Assembly: GCA_045806105.1 (NCBI GenBank)
Contig: JBJMJY010000055.1
Span: 1 to 15,220, forward strand
DNA length: 15,220 nucleotides
Reading direction: 5' to 3'
Origin: AC-32 sp045806105
GTDB taxonomy: Bacteria > Actinomycetota > Thermoleophilia > Gaiellales > Gaiellaceae
Part shown: positions 1 through 6,686 of the stretch, piece after piece
Layout of the letters: the number at the start of each line of letters is the position of its first letter
Position numbering within the stretch: the stretch's first letter is position 1
Position numbers and translations under genes: made by a program
The notes under the pieces: generated by a model
The model's input: the letters and a program-made list of their open reading frames with translations, nothing else
What the model was told of the DNA's origin: nothing
The model's database searches: none

Positions 1-2
1 GG

Positions 3-1829
3 GGCGTCAAGCTCCACGACGTCCGCGGCCAGGCCGAGGCAAAGGAGGAAGTCCGCCGCGTCGTCAACCTCTGGCAGTCGGGCGAGGCCTTCGAGAAGGC
101 CGGCGGCCGGCGCGAGCGCGGCCTGCTCTTCCTCGGCGCGCCCGGCACGGGCAAGACGATGCTCGCCAAGGCGATCGCGACCGGCTTCAACTCGCCGATC
201 GTCACGATCCCCGGCTCCGGCTTCGCGCAGACCTTCATGGGCATGGACGTCGTGATCGTCCGCTACATGGCCCGCAAGGCGAAGAAGCTCGCGCGCAAGT
301 GGGGCGGCCAGTGCATCGTCTTCATCGACGAGATCGACGCCGTCGGCATGCGGCGCCAGTCGCTCGGCGGCGGCGCCGGCGCGATGACCCCAAGACCGCA
401 GAGCTTCCACGATCTTTGCTTCTTCGGCCCGAACGGAGCGCTCAACCCGAGCGAGGACCTCGTGCTCGAGTCGCGCGCCTGGCGCGAGCGCGTCTTCGCC
501 GCCCGCGCCCCCGAGATCGAGCGGCCGACGCCGTTCGCTGGCCGGATCGTGAATCAGGTCTTCCCGGGGATGCTCGGCGGCGGCCAGGGCCAGCTCGCGC
601 TGAACCAACTGCTGATCGTGATGGACGGGATCGACAACCCACCGTTCTTCCGCCGCGCGCTGACGAACCGGCTGAACACGTTCCTCGACGCGCTATACAT
701 CGTCCCACGGCGGCTCGGTCGCGTGAAGTTCCGGCTCCCCCACGCGCGCCCGGCCGGCAACCAGATCTACTTCATCGGCGCGACCAACGTCCCCATGGAG
801 ATGCTCGACCCGGCCCTGACCCGACCGGGCCGCATGGGCCGCCACGTCTGGTTCCGGACGCCGACGAAGGGCGACCGCCTGGACATCTTCGAGCTCTACC
901 TGGACAAGGTCGCGCACGACGAGGATCTCGACACAGACAGGCGCCGCGACGAGCTCGCGCGGGTCACGAACGGCTACTCGCCGGCGATGATCGAGCAGGT
1001 CTGCTCGATGGCGCTCACGATCGCCCACCACGACGGCCGCATGGCGTTCAGCTGGTCCGACATCGTCGAGGCGATGACCACCGTCGAGTCGGGAACGGCG
1101 ATCGGCACCGAGTACGTGCCCGAGGAGACGCGTGCCGTGGCGATTCACGAGGCCGGGCACGCTGCAGCCGCGCACGTCTACATGAAGGGCGCCGAGTCGA
1201 CCCGGCTCTCGATCCGCCGCCGCGGCGCCGCGCTCGGCCACCACCAGGCGCGCGAGAAGGAGGAACGCTTCAGCTCCTGGCGCTCCGAGGAGATGGCACA
1301 GCTCGTCTGGGCGCTCGGTGCGATGGCCGCCGAGCGCGTCTTCTACGGCGAGAACTCGACGGGCGTCGGCGGCGACGTGCAGAGCGCGACCGCACGCGCG
1401 GCCTGGATGGTCGGGGCCTGCGGCATGGCGCCCGACGCGCCGGAGCTGAACGGTCGCTCGAACGGCGGGCTCGCAAAAAAGGTCAAAGCCGCCGAAGGCG
1501 GGGTCGACGACGTGATGAAGCGCTTCGAGCAGATCGGGCTACAGATCATGAACCGCACCGGCGACGGCGGCGCGCTTGGCCACGACCCGCTCGCGGGCGT
1601 GCTCGGCGACCGCGACAAGCGCTCGCTCGCGGCCCAGCTCCTCGGGCAGGCGTACGTCTCCGCGTACGCGCTGATCGAGTACAACAAACAGGCGGTCGAG
1701 CAGATCGCGGAAGCGCTGATCGAGAAGAAGGAGCTGTTCGGCGACGAGCTCGTCGAGATCCTCGAGGCCGCGAAGCTGAAGATCCCGGAGATCGACCTCG
1801 CCCAGGCCAAGGCATGGCCCGCGGTCTAG
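3..1829 (+). CDS. FtsH-like AAA+ ATPase / M41 zinc metalloprotease (5' end outside window)
   Basis: The reading frame is open from the window edge, so the N-terminus is missing; 608 residues are visible. Walker A GAPGTGKT is at visible residues 45-52, a pore-loop segment TFMG at about 77-80, Walker B IVFIDE at 105-110, and the second region of homology with an arginine-finger segment (DPALTRPGR) at 269-277. The protease zinc site HEAGH is at 382-386, with the likely third ligand Asp at 458 (in GGDVQSAT). This is the FtsH order: ATP-driven unfolding feeding an M41 protease, normally at the membrane; the membrane part, if any, lies upstream. Two stretches do not fit ordinary FtsH: about 70 residues after the Walker B region (123-192) and about 40 residues between MDGID and NQIYFIGATN (212-253). 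The next gene overlaps its 3' end by 16 nt, so co-translation is likely. Family assignment is secure; orthology to housekeeping FtsH is not. Confidence 0.9.
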   Translation, partial: GVKLHDVRGQAEAKEEVRRVVNLWQSGEAFEKAGGRRERGLLFLGAPGTGKTMLAKAIATGFNSPIVTIPGSGFAQTFMGMDVVIVRYMARKAKKLARKWGGQCIVFIDEIDAVGMRRQSLGGGAGAMTPRPQSFHDLCFFGPNGALNPSEDLVLESRAWRERVFAARAPEIERPTPFAGRIVNQVFPGMLGGGQGQLALNQLLIVMDGIDNPPFFRRALTNRLNTFLDALYIVPRRLGRVKFRLPHARPAGNQIYFIGATNVPMEMLDPALTRPGRMGRHVWFRTPTKGDRLDIFELYLDKVAHDEDLDTDRRRDELARVTNGYSPAMIEQVCSMALTIAHHDGRMAFSWSDIVEAMTTVESGTAIGTEYVPEETRAVAIHEAGHAAAAHVYMKGAESTRLSIRRRGAALGHHQAREKEERFSSWRSEEMAQLVWALGAMAAERVFYGENSTGVGGDVQSATARAAWMVGACGMAPDAPELNGRSNGGLAKKVKAAEGGVDDVMKRFEQIGLQIMNRTGDGGALGHDPLAGVLGDRDKRSLAAQLLGQAYVSAYALIEYNKQAVEQIAEALIEKKELFGDELVEILEAAKLKIPEIDLAQAKAWPAV

Positions 1830-2563
1830 GTACCAGGGGCCGCTTCGCGGCCGCCTATCTCGTGCTCGGCGCGGTGGTGGGCGTCGGCGTGGGGTCGTTC
1901 CTCGTGCTCCTGCAGCGCGAGGGGCCGCAGCCACCGCCGCCCTGGTCCAGCTGGAAGCCGTCGTCGCCGACACGGGAGCTGCGTGCGCTCGAGATCGCGA
2001 GGCATGTCGGCGGTTCGTATCGCTTGCTGGGTGGCGACCAGCTGGCCGCGATTGACGTCGGCGGTCCGACGCGGCAGCAGAAGGTGCGCGCGATCGTCAT
2101 TCCTACCAAGGCCGAGCCGAAGACGCTGGCCGACTTCCAGCCGTACGACGAGAGCAAGAGCGTCGTCTACACACTCTGCGGCGCCGGCGCGAACTGCACG
2201 CTCCCGACCGGCGCTGCGTCGGCAGCCAGTGACAGTGTGCTTCGACGCGAGGCGCTGGAGCTCGCGCTCTACACGTTCGAGTACGCGCGCGCGGTCGACA
2301 ACGTGCTGGTCTTCGTACCTCCCGGACCTGGCGAGAAGAAGGTGAAGTCGACGCTGTTCTTCCACCGCGACGACCTTTCGAGCAACCTCGACAAGCCGCT
2401 CCGGAAGACCCTTCCGCAGCGGCAACCGCCGCTCCCCGGCCAGATAGCAAGCCGGGAGCAGGAGACGGTCGACACGCTGACAGGGACGAGCCTCTACAGC
2501 TACATCGGGATCGTCACGGCGAAGGGCTTCGGCAAGCTGCTCGTCATCCAGCCGTCTGCCTGA
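1814..2563 (+). CDS. Membrane-anchored protein of unknown function
   Basis: A 249-residue protein not recognised as a named family. The ATG at 1814 lies inside the end of the FtsH-like gene (16-nt overlap) and gives a basic N-tail followed by one hydrophobic segment at about residues 12-33. After that comes a proline-rich linker (PQPPPPW) and a roughly 200-residue domain that should sit outside the membrane. That domain has two cysteines close together (TLCGAGANC) that could form a disulfide. The frame is open far upstream of 1814, but the upstream translation is arginine-rich nonsense, a shadow of the FtsH-like gene. The overlap suggests translation coupled to the protease, so it could be a partner or substrate adaptor; that role is inference from position only. 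Confidence 0.72.
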   Translation: MARGLGTRGRFAAAYLVLGAVVGVGVGSFLVLLQREGPQPPPPWSSWKPSSPTRELRALEIARHVGGSYRLLGGDQLAAIDVGGPTRQQKVRAIVIPTKAEPKTLADFQPYDESKSVVYTLCGAGANCTLPTGAASAASDSVLRREALELALYTFEYARAVDNVLVFVPPGPGEKKVKSTLFFHRDDLSSNLDKPLRKTLPQRQPPLPGQIASREQETVDTLTGTSLYSYIGIVTAKGFGKLLVIQPSA

Positions 2564-2599
2564 CGTTTGACGACGTTTTCCACAGGCAAGTCCTAGCGA

Positions 2600-2953
2600 G
2601 TGGAGTTCCGGCATTTCCGGGGGAATCAGCCCCCGAAGTTCGCGCACGAGTCCGAGCGCGAGCTGGCAGAGCTTCTCGATGCGGCCGGACTCCCGTGGGA
2701 GTACGAGCCGCACACGTTCGCGCTGAAGCACGGCGAGGACGGGCGGCTGGTCGAGGCGATCACGCCGGACTTCTACCTTCCCGAGGCCCGCATCTACATC
2801 GAGTGCACCGAGATGAAGACGTCTCTGGCCACCCGCAAGCGCCGGAAGCTGCGGAAGCTGCGGTCGCTGTACGGCGAGGTCGTGACGCTCGTCGAGCGGC
2901 ACGATTTCGCGCGCCTCCGCGCGAAGTACGGTCAGGCCAGGCGCAGCAGGTAG
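2600..2953 (+). CDS. Small PD-(D/E)XK nuclease-like protein
   Basis: A 117-residue protein from a GTG start. It opens with an acidic helix (HESERELAELLDAAGLPWEYEP), then TPDFYLPE with the candidate metal-binding Asp at residue 57, then IYIECTEMK with Glu68 and the pair Glu71/Lys73. This helix, PD, then E-x-K order is the signature of the PD-(D/E)XK nuclease fold (Vsr-like and restriction-endonuclease-like small proteins). A lysine/arginine-rich helix at 77-90 could bind nucleic acid. No catalytic activity can be asserted from the motif alone. The 3' end overlaps the convergent gene by 22 bp. No clear ribosome-binding site precedes the GTG, so the start is uncertain by a few codons. Confidence 0.62.
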   Translation: MEFRHFRGNQPPKFAHESERELAELLDAAGLPWEYEPHTFALKHGEDGRLVEAITPDFYLPEARIYIECTEMKTSLATRKRRKLRKLRSLYGEVVTLVERHDFARLRAKYGQARRSR

Positions 2954-3636
2954 GCGCAGGGACGCACCTCGCCGGGGTACGGCGCGCGCCCGACCTTCGA
3001 GACGCTGAAGCGCGCGTCGGCCTCCGGCACCTCGAGCTCCTCGCCGGGCACGGGTGCGGCGCCTTCGCGCTCGAGCAGCAGGTACCGCGCCGGCGTCGGG
3101 ACGAACAGCAGATGCGCGAAGACCTGGTTGGGCGCGGGCGCCTCGACGAGCTTCAGCTTCGTGAACTCGCCCCGCAGGCGCTCGATCTCGTCGTGCAGGC
3201 GGCGGTTCTCGGCCTCGAGCCGCTCGAGCTCGGGGTCGGGCTCAGGATCGGGGACGGCCTCGACGCGCGGCGCCACCGGCTCGAGCTTGACCACGTTGTC
3301 GGGCTCGACTTCCGGCTCGTCGTGCTCGGGCCGCCCGCGGCCCGCACGGTGCCGCCGGTCGATCTCCGCCCAGAGACCGGTGCCGAAGCCGCGCTCGGTG
3401 TCGAGCTCGACGCCGTATTGCTCGGCCAGCGCGACCGCGAGGGCCGGGCCGGAGACATAGCCCCGCTCGACGAGGATCGCGCCCAACAGCCGGTTCGTCT
3501 CGGCCTGCTCGGTCAGCGCGAGCTCGAGCTCGTCAGGCGTGACGAGACCCTTCTCGAGGAGCAGCTCGCCGAGCGGCCGCCACATGCTCTCCGCAGGCTC
3601 CACGAGCTTCTTATCGGCCGGAAACCGGCTTTTCAC
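2932..3636 (-). CDS. MshEN (GspE/PilB N-terminal) domain protein with coiled coil
   Basis: A 234-residue protein. Residues 20-78 (PLGELLLEKGLVTPDELELA, then GAILVERGYVSGPALAVALA) match the MshEN / T2SSE N-terminal fold: two short helical repeats, each with an LG..L...G.. pattern. In type II secretion and type IV pilus ATPases this fold binds c-di-GMP or serves as an interaction module. No ATPase domain follows. Instead there is an acidic proline-rich linker (105-135), a heptad-like coiled coil (about 135-162) and a C-terminal domain of about 65 residues that is not recognised. The gene is an orphan here, without pilus or secretion genes nearby. A GTG at 3636 is used as start; GTG at 3603 and ATG at 3585 (preceded closely by GGAGAG) are alternatives that keep the whole MshEN domain. 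It converges on, and overlaps by 22 bp, the nuclease-like gene. Confidence 0.75.
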   Translation of the reverse strand: MKSRFPADKKLVEPAESMWRPLGELLLEKGLVTPDELELALTEQAETNRLLGAILVERGYVSGPALAVALAEQYGVELDTERGFGTGLWAEIDRRHRAGRGRPEHDEPEVEPDNVVKLEPVAPRVEAVPDPEPDPELERLEAENRRLHDEIERLRGEFTKLKLVEAPAPNQVFAHLLFVPTPARYLLLEREGAAPVPGEELEVPEADARFSVSKVGRAPYPGEVRPCAYLLRLA

Positions 3637-3644
3637 GAGAGTCG

Positions 3645-3650
3645 TATGCT
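3645..3650 (+). promoter_or_regulatory. Candidate -10 element for the DM13 gene
   Basis: TATGCT fits the actinobacterial TANNNT -10. It would place the transcript start at about 3657, just before GTG 3660, giving a near-leaderless mRNA. No good -35 is visible. The same hexamer precedes kynA at 14909. Confidence 0.4.
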
Positions 3651-3659
3651 TTGGTCGAC

Positions 3660-4103
3660 GTGCGTGTACGAATCCGGTCTCGACGCATGGCGGCGGTGCT
3701 CTTTGCCGCCGCGGCGGTTGCCGGCGCGGCGCTGAGTCTGGCCTTCACGCGCGGCGACGCGAAAGGGCCGCTCGCCGAGGGCCCTGCGGGCGTGCTCGCG
3801 CGCGGGAGCTTCAAGACTGTCTCGTGGGGCACGGCCGGCAGTGCCGTGATCGTCCGCGACTCTTCCGGCCACATCAGGCTGCGGTTCAGCCGCGACTTCC
3901 GCACCCAGCGTGCACCCGAGCTCTTCGTCCACGTGGGCTCGAGGCGCATGCCGCTGCAGCGGGCGTGGGGCGCACAGTCGTACCCGCTCTCGCACCTGGA
4001 CCCGCGCGTCCTGGGCGCGACTGTCCAGGTCTTCTGCGAGAAGTGCAACAAGGCCTGGGGCGAGGCGAGGCTCCGGCCGGTGCGACGAAGCGCCGAAGCC
4101 TGA
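3660..4103 (+). CDS. Membrane-anchored DM13-domain protein
   Basis: A 147-residue protein from GTG 3660; TTG 3651 and ATG 3687 are in-frame alternatives. A basic N-tail leads to one hydrophobic segment (AAVLFAAAAVAGAALSLAF), so it is probably anchored with the rest outside. The remainder has the DM13 pattern: GSF..VSWGTAGSAVIVRD, then LRFSRDFRTQRAPELFVHV, a spacer, then a terminal strand with CEKC. DM13 domains are predicted electron-transfer or redox modules built around a conserved cysteine; here there is a CxxC pair near the C-terminus. The start is only about 20 bp from that of the divergent MshEN gene, and a TATGCT element lies just upstream. Function beyond the domain is unknown. Confidence 0.75.
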   Translation: MRVRIRSRRMAAVLFAAAAVAGAALSLAFTRGDAKGPLAEGPAGVLARGSFKTVSWGTAGSAVIVRDSSGHIRLRFSRDFRTQRAPELFVHVGSRRMPLQRAWGAQSYPLSHLDPRVLGATVQVFCEKCNKAWGEARLRPVRRSAEA

Positions 4104-4107
4104 GCGG

Positions 4108-4746
4108 CTAGCCCACGCGCTGCAAGAAGGCGAGGACGCGTTCTTTGAGCTGTGCCGCGGCTCCCTCGTCGTAATCGGCGAGGCTGCTGTCGGCGAACAG
4201 GTGCCGGTCGCCCGGGTACAGGAACAGCTCCGCGTCGTCGACCGTCTCCACGAGCTGGCGGGCGGCGGGCAAGTCTTCTAGCGCCCACTCGTCCTCCTCC
4301 ATCAGGTGGATCTGGAGCGGTACCCCCTGCGGCCAGGAGCCGAACTCGGAAGCCGGGAGCGCAGCCGAGAAGAAGAGTGCTCCCTTGGCGCCCGGACGCG
4401 TCTGGGCGAACTGCTGCGCCGGCATCACGCCCATGGAGAAGCCTGCGTAGACGACGTGGGGGGGCAAGTCCGAAGCGGCCTCCACGCCACGCTCGAGGAT
4501 CGTCCCGAACCCGACTTCCTTTGCGTGCCCAACACCCTCGTCGAGGGACGCGAACGTCTTGCCGTCGTAGAGGTCTGGGGTGTGGACCGTAAGAGCGCTC
4601 GGCGTGACTCGAGCGGCGAGAGCCGGAGCGCGGGGCTGGCTGGCTGCGGCGCCCGGCCAGCCCCACTCCGCGGAGGGAGTGGAGGAGGTGCTCCGGCTCT
4701 CAGCTAGCTGTGATCGCGGCGCAGCACCTTCCTTGCGCCGAATCAC
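4108..4746 (-). CDS. Dienelactone hydrolase family protein, N-terminus probably frameshifted
   Basis: From HTPDLYDGKTF onward the sequence is a good alpha/beta-hydrolase of the dienelactone hydrolase family. It has a nucleophile elbow GFSMG with Ser (classical dienelactone hydrolase uses Cys), an acidic residue in the EEDEWALED region, and the catalytic His in GDRHLF near the C-terminus. The first strand and turn of the family (a VxLxHS-like start) are missing in this frame; the open frame instead begins with low-quality residues from a GTG at 4746. On the minus strand 4687-4676 encodes LLHS in another frame, and 4671 onward resumes AEWGW in the main frame, separated by a tandem GGAG duplication (plus strand 4672-4679). 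Removing one copy would join them. So the gene is either recently damaged or carries an assembly error. The specific substrate is unknown. Confidence 0.7.
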   Translation of the reverse strand: MIRRKEGAAPRSQLAESRSTSSTPSAEWGWPGAAASQPRAPALAARVTPSALTVHTPDLYDGKTFASLDEGVGHAKEVGFGTILERGVEAASDLPPHVVYAGFSMGVMPAQQFAQTRPGAKGALFFSAALPASEFGSWPQGVPLQIHLMEEDEWALEDLPAARQLVETVDDAELFLYPGDRHLFADSSLADYDEGAAAQLKERVLAFLQRVG

Positions 4747-4822
4747 TCGACTGAGGGACGGCGCCTTTCCGAGTGGGCGGTGCCAACCGGGGCGGGCCGC
4801 TCGGTCGCCGTTCCCGAAAAGG

Positions 4823-4846
4823 AAAGCCCCGCGCCAGCGGGGCTTT
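4823..4846 (-). terminator. Rho-independent-type terminator after the beta-propeller gene
   Basis: A perfect 10-bp stem (AAAGCCCCGC / GCGGGGCTTT) with a 4-nt loop lies 40 bp past the stop of the minus-strand gene ending at 4887. On that strand it is followed by CCTTTTC, a short T-run. The flanking A and T tracts make it potentially bidirectional. Confidence 0.75.
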
Positions 4847-4886
4847 CGTCATTCCGCCGAGTCCGGATAGCGGTTAGAACGGCTCC

Positions 4887-5902
4887 TTAACGCAGCTGCA
4901 GTGTGGCGATCTTGCTCGCGGCCATCATGGTGTACCAGGGGTCGCCGTTTGGCGCCACCGTGATCCCGAATGGCCCGCTGCCCTTGACCGCCTTTCCCTC
5001 GATGATGACGCCGGCGTTGGTGATCCCGGCGGCGTTGCCTTTCGTCTCCTGAGTGAACCACACGGTGCCGTCCGGTGAGGCGGCGATGCCCGAGGGCCCG
5101 GTGTTTGTCACGGGGAAGAGCGTCACCGGGTTGTCGGACGGGTTGAGGCGCCCGACAGCCTGGGGCGTGAATCGGGCCGTGAACCAGACCTGCCCGTCGG
5201 AGGCGACGGTGATGTCGCGCGGGGCCACCGTCGTGGAACCGTCGGTGGTTGGGGTCGTCGTGACGGCCCCGGTGACGCCGTCGATACGGCCGATGTTGCT
5301 GGTACCGGGCGCATTGACATCACCGGGCTGAGTGAACCAGGCGTTGCCGGCCACATCCACAGCGACGTCGGCCGGGTCGGAAACCGGGAACGACGTGAAC
5401 TGCCCGCTCGAGATGTGGTAGCGCCAAACCGCGTCGTTGTTGAAGTCGGTGATCCACACATCCGCTGCGCTGACGGCCACGTTGCCACCCAGCGCAATGG
5501 TGTTGGGCATCTGCACCGGTGTCTCGAAGCGTTGGGTCGCCACGTTGAATCGCATCAACGTCGGATCGTTGGAGGTGATGTAGAGGATGCCCCCCGGGCC
5601 CTGCGCGATGTCGGTGATGATGCAGAAGTTGCACCCGTCGGCGACATCGGGCGCGAATTCGGTGATGGCGCCGGCCGGCGTGATAGTGCGATCTTGGCGG
5701 GCGCGGACGTGAACTCGGTGCCCTCGGTGAACCAGCGGTTGTTGTCCGAGCCATTCGTGATGGCCCGCGGCTGGCTGTTGGCCGTCGGCACCTTGAACTG
5801 CTTCAGCCCGCCAATGGGCGCTCCGAGAGCCGCGCTTCCCAGTGCCAGCGCCAGGCCACCCGCCAGCACCGTTGCCGTCGCGCGTGCAAGTCGTCTCGAC
5901 AT
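4887..5902 (-). pseudogene. Secreted virginiamycin-B-lyase-like beta-propeller, single-base frameshift
   Basis: The start ATG at 5902 is preceded by a strong AAGGGGGGA ribosome-binding site and followed by a signal peptide (basic start, then TVLAGGLALALGSAALGA). The frame then runs through the first blade (NRWFTEGTEFTSAPAKI) and is lost near 5688-5689. From there a second frame continues (TITPAGAITEF...) with repeated blades marked by VWITD, AWFTQ, VWFTA, VWFTQ and PWYTM, to the stop at 4887. Adding one G at 5688/5689 would give KIGTITPAG and a continuous protein of about 338 residues, the length and repeat style of Vgb/SMP-30-like propellers. The repeats give the fold; catalytic His residues of true virginiamycin B lyase are not evident, so antibiotic degradation should not be assumed. 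Either a real pseudogene or a sequencing error. Confidence 0.78.
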
Positions 5903-5904
5903 AG

Positions 5905-5934
5905 TCCCCCCTTGGAATTGACCGTAGGCCTACG
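5905..5934 (-). promoter_or_regulatory. Ribosome-binding site and 12-bp palindrome upstream of the beta-propeller gene
   Basis: The minus strand carries AAGGGGGGA immediately before the ATG. Upstream is the perfect palindrome CGTAGGCCTACG (5923-5934). TACGGT (5921-5926), at its edge, could be a -10, with TTGCCG (5943-5948) 16 bp upstream as a weak -35. The palindrome overlapping the putative -10 could be an operator; this is inference. Confidence 0.4.
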
Positions 5935-6004
5935 CCACTCGTACGGCAATACGGGGAACCGGGCAAACGGTTTCCGTCACTGACCACACGGCCATTCTTG
6001 AACT

Positions 6005-6028
6005 GCCCAGCCTCGTTTTCGGCTGGGC
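6005..6028 (-). terminator. Hairpin downstream of tRNA-Val
   Basis: A perfect 8-bp stem (GCCCAGCC / GGCTGGGC) with an 8-nt loop begins 8 bp past the tRNA-Val 3' end. No T-run follows on the minus strand, so it may act as a processing or stabilising hairpin rather than a classical terminator. Confidence 0.45.
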
Positions 6029-6035
6029 CGAGCGA

Positions 6036-6108
6036 TGGGCGGTGCCGGGATCGAACCAGCGACCTCCTGCTTGTAAGGCAGGCGCTCTCCCAACTGAGCT
6101 AACCGCCC
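6036..6108 (-). tRNA. tRNA-Val(UAC)
   Basis: A complete 73-nt cloverleaf: 7-bp acceptor GGGCGGT/ACCGCCC, D-stem GCTC/GAGC, anticodon stem CCTGC/GCAGG with loop CTTACAA (anticodon UAC at 6075-6073), T-arm GCTGG-TTCGATC-CCGGC, and discriminator A. CCA is not encoded. Its first 10 nt overlap the end of the MmcQ/YjbR-family gene on the same strand, whose TAG stop is tRNA positions 8-10, so the two probably share a transcript. Confidence 0.95.
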
Positions 6109-6482
6109 TCGGCGTCTAGGGTGCCAGACTCGACGTAGCCCTGCGATGCGGCGTACTCCTCGACCACCCGCTTCGGGACGCAGAATGCCCACGCGTCCTC
6201 GACGAGCTCGCGCATCTCTTCCGCGTCGATCGCCGCGAGGCGGACGTGCACCCAGTGGTAGCGCATGTCGGACCGGCTCGGCAGCGAGAACTTGGCCGGA
6301 TCGCCCTCGACGAGCGCGTCGCGCAGCTCCTTCGGAAACGCAAACCCCATCGTCGACCCGTCCCGCGAGAGCGAGAGGTAGACGATCCGCCCGATCCGGA
6401 ACTTCACCTGCCCCCGAGCGAGCCCCTCGGAGCTGCGAGGCAGTGCCTCAGCAACAGCCCGAATCTCGTCGACCGTGACCAC
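6099..6482 (-). CDS. MmcQ/YjbR-family protein
   Basis: About 127 residues from GTG 6482 (GTG 6485 is an alternative; a longer TTG start at 6536 would add an arginine-rich tail unlike the family). The order TVDEIRAVAEALPRSSEG, then KFRIGRIVYLSLSRDGSTMGFAFP, then RYHWVHVRLAAIDAEEMRELVEDAW is that of the MmcQ/YjbR (CyaY-like DNA-binding fold) family. Members are small cytoplasmic proteins whose function is mostly unknown. A TATTCT hexamer (6494-6489) sits exactly 6 nt before GTG 6482 with no leader in between, so the mRNA is probably leaderless. The stop codon lies inside the downstream tRNA-Val gene. Confidence 0.82.
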   Translation of the reverse strand: MVTVDEIRAVAEALPRSSEGLARGQVKFRIGRIVYLSLSRDGSTMGFAFPKELRDALVEGDPAKFSLPSRSDMRYHWVHVRLAAIDAEEMRELVEDAWAFCVPKRVVEEYAASQGYVESGTLDAEGG

Positions 6483-6488
6483 CACTCC

Positions 6489-6494
6489 AGAATA
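6489..6494 (-). promoter_or_regulatory. -10 element for leaderless MmcQ/YjbR-family mRNA
   Basis: TATTCT on the minus strand is 6 nt from GTG 6482, which puts the expected +1 on the start codon. No convincing -35 is present. Confidence 0.5.
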
Positions 6495-6557
6495 GAGCCG
6501 CCGCCGCAGCCGATCTGAGCGGCTGCGGCCCGCCAACGCTCTCCGGAAGACCCGATC

Positions 6558-6600
6558 CGAACGAAGTCGTCATGGCCGCGAAGCGGCCGGACTTCGTTCG
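6558..6600 (-). other. Two-tier hairpin between tRNA-Glu and the MmcQ/YjbR-family gene
   Basis: An 11-bp outer stem (CGAACGAAGTC / GACTTCGTTCG) encloses an inner 6-bp stem (GGCCGC / GCGGCC) with a GAA loop and an asymmetric bulge. It lies 4 bp past the tRNA-Glu 3' end. There is no T-run on either side, so it may stop tRNA-Glu transcription or guide 3' processing. Confidence 0.5.
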
Positions 6601-6604
6601 GGAG

Positions 6605-6677
6605 TGCCCCCGACGGGATTCGAACCCGTGCTACAGCCTTGAAAGGGCTGTGACCTAGGCCGCTAGTCGACGGGGGC
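6605..6677 (-). tRNA. tRNA-Glu(UUC)
   Basis: A complete 73-nt cloverleaf: acceptor GCCCCCG/CGGGGGC, anticodon stem CAGCC/GGCTG with loop CTTTCAA (anticodon UUC at 6643-6641), T-arm ACGGG-TTCGAAT-CCCGT, and discriminator A. CCA is not encoded. A promoter (TTGACC and TATCGT) lies just upstream. Confidence 0.95.
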
Positions 6678-6686
6678 GGTCGGCGA

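Noticed and set aside
299..1813. Long open frame upstream of the membrane-anchored gene, in the second frame
   Set aside because: Its translation is arginine- and proline-rich, out of frame with the clear FtsH motifs; only 1814-2563 looks like protein.
3611..4666. 351-codon minus-strand frame across the DM13 and hydrolase region
   Set aside because: Arginine-rich shadow; it overlaps two recognisable genes in other frames.
4887..5902. Functional virginiamycin B lyase (antibiotic resistance)
   Set aside because: The propeller repeats fit the fold but the expected catalytic histidines are not evident and the frame is broken.
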